Positions 60,517-64,000 of a DNA stretch of 64,000 bases are shown in pieces. The first letter of the stretch is position 1. Every line of letters begins with the position of its first letter. Both the position numbers and the translations under genes were made by a program. The notes under the pieces were generated by a model, which searched no databases, was not told the DNA's origin, and worked only from the letters and a program-made list of their open reading frames with translations. Origin of the DNA: Mesorhizobium sp. WSM4311 (GTDB lineage: Bacteria > Pseudomonadota > Alphaproteobacteria > Rhizobiales > Rhizobiaceae); the NCBI RefSeq assembly GCF_002295115.1, contig NZ_NSFV01000001.1, positions 124,001 through 188,000 of the forward strand. Reading direction: 5' to 3'.

Positions 60517-62055
60517 ATGAGCGAACCAAGACGCAAGCGCGGCGCCGAGCGCACCAGCAACCGGGGGCCGGCGCCCATCCCGCAACTGCCGCAAAGGCGG
60601 GTGACCAATCCCTATCCGCCGATGGCGTTGCTGTCTCCAGACCAGGTCGAGGCGGTCCACCAGGCCTCAATGCATATATTGGAGAATTTCGGCATCGAGG
60701 TGATGAGCCCGCGGGCGCTGTCGCTGTTCGAGCAGGCGGGTGCCAGGGTCGATCACGCCTCGGCCAATGTCCGCATCGATCGCGGCATGGTCGACGAGGC
60801 GCTCAAGACGACGCGCTCCAATTATACGCTGACGCCGCGCAACCCGGCCAACACAATTCATCTCGGCGGCAACACCATCAATTTCACGCTGGTTGCCGGC
60901 CCGCCCAACGTGCACGACATGGAGCGTGGCCGCCGCGCCGGCAATCTGCGCGACTATGCCGATCTCACCCGGCTGGCGCAGAATTTCAACTGCGTTCACA
61001 TGCTCGGCAACCAGGTCTGCGCGCCGGTCGAGTTGCCGGCCAATTCGCGCCATCTCGATACCTACTTCACCAATCTGACGCTGACCGACAAGAGCTTTCA
61101 TGTCTCGGCGATCGGCCGGGGCAGGGCGCTGGACGGCATCGAGATGATGGCGATCGCGCGCGGGCTGACGTTGGACCAGCTGCGCGACGATCCGGGCATC
61201 GCCACCATCATCTCGGTCAATTCGCCGCGCCGCTTCGACGAGATGATGGCCGAAGGGCTGATGACCATGGCCGAGTTCGGCCAGTCGGTGGCGGTGACGC
61301 CGTTCACGCTGATGGGGGCGATGAGCCCGGTGACGCTGGCGGGTGCCTTGGCGCAGCAGAATGCCGAGGCACTGTTCGGCGTCGTGCTGACGCAATTGGT
61401 GCGGCCGGGCGCGCCTGTCATGTATGGCGCCTTCACCTCCAATGTCGACATGAAGTCCGGTGCACCGGCCTTCGGCACGCCGGAGAACACAAAGGCCAAT
61501 ATCGCCTCCGGGCAATTGGCGCGGCGCTACGGGCTGCCCTACCGGACGACGCCCGGCTCGGCCTCCAATGCGGCAGATGCGCAAGGCGCCTATGAGACGC
61601 TGATGGCGCTGTGGGGCGCGGTGCTCGGTCATGGCAATCTCGTCTATCACGCCGCCGGCTGGCAGGAGGGCGGGCTGACGGCGTCGTTCGAAAAGTTCAT
61701 CATCGATGTCGAGATGATCCAGCACATGATGGAGTTCCTGCGGCCGATCGTGGTCGACGAGGCCGAGCTTGCCGTCGAGGCGCTGGGGGCGGTGCCGACG
61801 GGCGGCCATTTCTTCGGCGAGCCGCACACGCTGGAGCGCTACGCCACCGCCTTCTACCAGCCGATGCTGTCCAACTGGCAGAATTTTGAAGCCTGGCAGG
61901 AGGCCGGCAGCCTCGATGCAACAGCGCGCGCGACGCGGCTGTGGAAGAAGGCGCTGGAAGACTATGTCGAGCCGGCGATGGATGTCGCCGTGCGCGAGGC
62001 GCTCGAAGCCTACGTGGCCAGGCGCAAGGAAGCGATCGGGCAGGGCGAGCCGTGA
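60517..62055 (+). CDS. Trimethylamine methyltransferase family protein (MttB/MtgB-like, non-pyrrolysine)
   Basis: A 512-residue TIM-barrel corrinoid-type methyltransferase. It starts with the MttB-type RRVTNPYPPMALLSPDQVEAVHQASMHILENFGIEV segment and continues with VNSPRRFDEMMAEGL and GSASNAADAQGAYETLMALWGA. The frame is uninterrupted, so there is no in-frame amber for pyrrolysine. Non-pyrrolysine homologues such as MtgB act on glycine betaine and related quaternary amines. ATG 60517 is preferred to 60445. The next gene encodes a DMGDH-like flavoprotein, so the pair probably demethylates a quaternary or methylated amine. A corrinoid protein partner is not visible in the window. Confidence 0.85.
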   Translation: MSEPRRKRGAERTSNRGPAPIPQLPQRRVTNPYPPMALLSPDQVEAVHQASMHILENFGIEVMSPRALSLFEQAGARVDHASANVRIDRGMVDEALKTTRSNYTLTPRNPANTIHLGGNTINFTLVAGPPNVHDMERGRRAGNLRDYADLTRLAQNFNCVHMLGNQVCAPVELPANSRHLDTYFTNLTLTDKSFHVSAIGRGRALDGIEMMAIARGLTLDQLRDDPGIATIISVNSPRRFDEMMAEGLMTMAEFGQSVAVTPFTLMGAMSPVTLAGALAQQNAEALFGVVLTQLVRPGAPVMYGAFTSNVDMKSGAPAFGTPENTKANIASGQLARRYGLPYRTTPGSASNAADAQGAYETLMALWGAVLGHGNLVYHAAGWQEGGLTASFEKFIIDVEMIQHMMEFLRPIVVDEAELAVEALGAVPTGGHFFGEPHTLERYATAFYQPMLSNWQNFEAWQEAGSLDATARATRLWKKALEDYVEPAMDVAVREALEAYVARRKEAIGQGEP

Positions 62056-62112
62056 TGCCTCCCATCCTGAATCCATCTACCCATCCAACTCACTGATATC
62101 AGAGAAAAATCC

Positions 62113-64000
62113 ATGAAATCGCATGCAAAGGTCGTGGTCATTGGCGGCGGTGTCGTCGGGTGTTCCGTGCTGTTCCATCTGGCCCGCCATGGCTGGACCG
62201 ACGTGGTGCTTCTGGAGCGCGACGAGCTGACATCCGGCTCGACCTGGCACGCGGCGGGCGGCATGCACACGATCAATGGCGACCCCAACGTCGCCAAGCT
62301 GCAGAAATACACGATCAGCCTCTACAAGGAGATCGAGGAGCTGTCGGGTCAGGCGACCGGCGTGCACCTGACCGGCGGCGTGCTGCTCGCCGCGACCGAA
62401 GCGCGGCTGGACTGGCTGCGCGGTGTCGTCGCCAAGGGCCGCTATCTCGGCATCGATCTGGAAGTGATCTCGGCGACAGAAGCGGCCGAGCTGATGCCGC
62501 TGCTCGACCCCAAGCAGTTCGTCGGCGCCGTCCGCAACAAGGAGGACGGCCATCTCGATCCCTCCGGCGTCACCCACGCCTATGCCAAGGCCGCGCGGAA
62601 GCTTGGGGCGGAAATAGAGCGCTTCACCAAGGTCGAGGACATTGTGCGGCGGCCCGACGGCCTATGGCGCGTCATCACCAACAAGGGCGAGGTGGTGGCC
62701 GAGCATGTCGTCAATGCCGGCGGCCTGTGGGCGCGCGAGGTCGGCCGCATGGTCGGGCTCGAATTGCCGGTGCTGGCCATGGAGCACATGTACCTGATCA
62801 CCGAGGACATGCCGGAAGTCGCCGCCTGGAACGCCAAGACCGGCACCGAGATCATCCATGCGGTCGATTTCGACGGCGAGCTCTATCTGCGCCAGGAGCG
62901 CGGCGGCATGCTGATGGGCACCTATGAGAAAGCCAACAAGCCGTGGTCCGAATACCAGACCCCTTGGAATTTCGGCCATGAATTGCTGGCGCCCGACATC
63001 GACCGCATCGCACCGTCGCTGGAGGTCGGGTTCCGGCATTTCCCGGCCTTCCAGAACACGGGCATCAAGCAAATCATCAATGGGCCTTTCACCTTCGCGC
63101 CCGACGGCAACCCGCTGGTCGGGCCGGTGCGCGGCCTGCCGGGCTTCTGGGTCGCCTGCGGTGTCATGGCCGGTTTTTCGCAGGGCGGCGGCGTCGGTCT
63201 CGCGCTGTCCAACTGGATGATCGAGGGCGACCCCGGCGCCGACATCTGGGCCATGGACGTGGCGCGCTATGGCGACTGGGCGACGATGGCCTACACCAAC
63301 GCCAAGGTGCGCGAGAACTATTCCAGGCGCTTTTCGATCCGCTTCCCCAATGAGGAACTGCCGGCCGGACGGCCGCTCAAGACGACGCCGGTCTACGATC
63401 TGTTGTCGGCCAAGGGCGCGCAGTTTGGCGTCGCCTATGGGCTGGAAGTGCCGCTCTGGTACGCGCCGGAAGGCGTCAAGGACGAGTTCTCCTGGCGGCG
63501 TTCCAGTGATTTCTCACATGTCGCCAGAGAGGTCGCGACGGTGCGCGACGGCGTCGGCCTGGCGGAGATTTCGAGCTTCGCCAAATACAAGGTGACGGGC
63601 GGAGGGGCGGCTGCCTGGCTCGACCGCATGCTCGCCTGTAAACTGCCCAAGCCTGGCCGCATGACGCTGGCGCCGATGCTGAAGGACGACGGCAGGCTGA
63701 TCGGCGATTTCACGCTGGCCAACCTGGGCCCTCCAGATCGAGATGGGGATGGCTGGTTCCTCGCCGGCTCCGGCATCGCCGAGCAGTATCATATGCGCTG
63801 GTTCGAGCAGCATCTGCCTGGCGACGGCTCGGTTCATATCGAGGCGCTGGGGGCGAAACTCACCGGCCTTGCCATTGCCGGCCCGAAGGCGCGAGAGGTG
63901 CTGGCCAAGGTCAGCCGCGCCGATGTTTCGAACGTGGCCGTCCCGTTCATGGCGGTGGCCAGGATGGATATCGGCATGGCGCCGTGCCTGGTCGGCCGCG
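62113..64000 (+). CDS. FAD-dependent dimethylglycine/sarcosine dehydrogenase-like protein (3' end outside window)
   Basis: The frame is open from ATG 62113 to the window edge (629 codons visible). The Rossmann motif IGGGVVGC is at 10-17. SGSTWHAAG has H46, the position of covalent flavin attachment in dimethylglycine and sarcosine dehydrogenases. After the DAO domain (to about 390) and FAO_M linker region, the GcvT-like tetrahydrofolate domain begins around 445 (PLWYAPEGVKDEFSW...VRDGVGLAEISSFAKYKVTG). It oxidises an N-methyl group and passes formaldehyde to tetrahydrofolate. Full length would be about 810 residues. It lies 57 bases after the methyltransferase gene. Confidence 0.87.
   Translation, partial: MKSHAKVVVIGGGVVGCSVLFHLARHGWTDVVLLERDELTSGSTWHAAGGMHTINGDPNVAKLQKYTISLYKEIEELSGQATGVHLTGGVLLAATEARLDWLRGVVAKGRYLGIDLEVISATEAAELMPLLDPKQFVGAVRNKEDGHLDPSGVTHAYAKAARKLGAEIERFTKVEDIVRRPDGLWRVITNKGEVVAEHVVNAGGLWAREVGRMVGLELPVLAMEHMYLITEDMPEVAAWNAKTGTEIIHAVDFDGELYLRQERGGMLMGTYEKANKPWSEYQTPWNFGHELLAPDIDRIAPSLEVGFRHFPAFQNTGIKQIINGPFTFAPDGNPLVGPVRGLPGFWVACGVMAGFSQGGGVGLALSNWMIEGDPGADIWAMDVARYGDWATMAYTNAKVRENYSRRFSIRFPNEELPAGRPLKTTPVYDLLSAKGAQFGVAYGLEVPLWYAPEGVKDEFSWRRSSDFSHVAREVATVRDGVGLAEISSFAKYKVTGGGAAAWLDRMLACKLPKPGRMTLAPMLKDDGRLIGDFTLANLGPPDRDGDGWFLAGSGIAEQYHMRWFEQHLPGDGSVHIEALGAKLTGLAIAGPKAREVLAKVSRADVSNVAVPFMAVARMDIGMAPCLVGR

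Noticed and set aside
60517..62055. Pyrrolysine-containing trimethylamine methyltransferase
   Set aside because: The reading frame has no in-frame amber codon; it is complete with sense codons only.
1..64000. CRISPR arrays, tRNA or rRNA genes, insertion sequences, phage genes
   Set aside because: Read-through of the whole window showed no regularly spaced repeats, cloverleaf-like genes, transposases, integrases or phage proteins.

Overview
The window is a chromosome-like segment of a high-GC alphaproteobacterium, most likely a Mesorhizobium or close relative in the Rhizobiales. The reasons are the density of ABC importers, the rhizobial intergenic palindromes, the FadR-type GntR and LacI regulators beside sugar importers, and the protein families seen (TamA/TamB, DUF3175, Cox-type molybdenum hydroxylase, non-pyrrolysine MttB). 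No rRNA, tRNA, CRISPR array, transposase or integrase was found; it reads as ordinary metabolic and envelope chromosome rather than an island.

Layout. 1-5.9 kb: the tail of a sugar ABC ATPase, an AhpD-like protein, and a tight operon of a metallophosphoesterase with a Ugp/Mal-type importer (ATPase, two permeases, binding protein). 6.1-14.1 kb, minus strand: a Cox/Xdh-type molybdenum hydroxylase cluster with SRPBCC (CoxG-like), FAD and 2Fe-2S subunits, a large subunit split into two translationally coupled genes, MoxR and VWA maturation factors (CoxD/CoxE-like) and an amidohydrolase, preceded by an AraC regulator. 14.3-23.2 kb: a ribose/fructose-type sugar importer arranged divergently, two nearly identical GntR regulators, a GarR-type dehydrogenase divergent from an NAD-dependent epimerase/dehydrogenase, a DUF3175 protein and an MFS transporter. 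23.4-30.1 kb: a LacI regulator, a four-gene sugar importer and gluconokinase, probably one sugar-acid utilisation unit. 30.2-36.0 kb, minus strand: sulfate uptake (Sbp, CysT, CysW, CysA, second Sbp) and an Rrf2 regulator with a cysteine cluster. 36.2-53.0 kb, cell envelope: a VanX-type D,D-dipeptidase, PBP1C and a giant alpha-2-macroglobulin on the minus strand, divergent from tamA-tamB. 53.2-59.7 kb: a peptide-type importer with a fused DppD-DppF ATPase. 59.7-64 kb: a lipoprotein lytic transglycosylase, then an MttB-family methyltransferase and a dimethylglycine/sarcosine dehydrogenase-like flavoprotein that runs off the end, suggesting methylated-amine breakdown.

The strongest non-obvious signals are: the split molybdenum-hydroxylase large subunit whose second half has its own Shine-Dalgarno; a shared TTGTC-N-GACAA operator in two divergent promoter regions near the paired GntR genes; a long internal duplication (about 622 residues) in TamB; and rhizobial palindromes, one of which appears to supply the ribosome binding site of pbpC. 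All functions are inferred from sequence motifs and context; no database search was possible.
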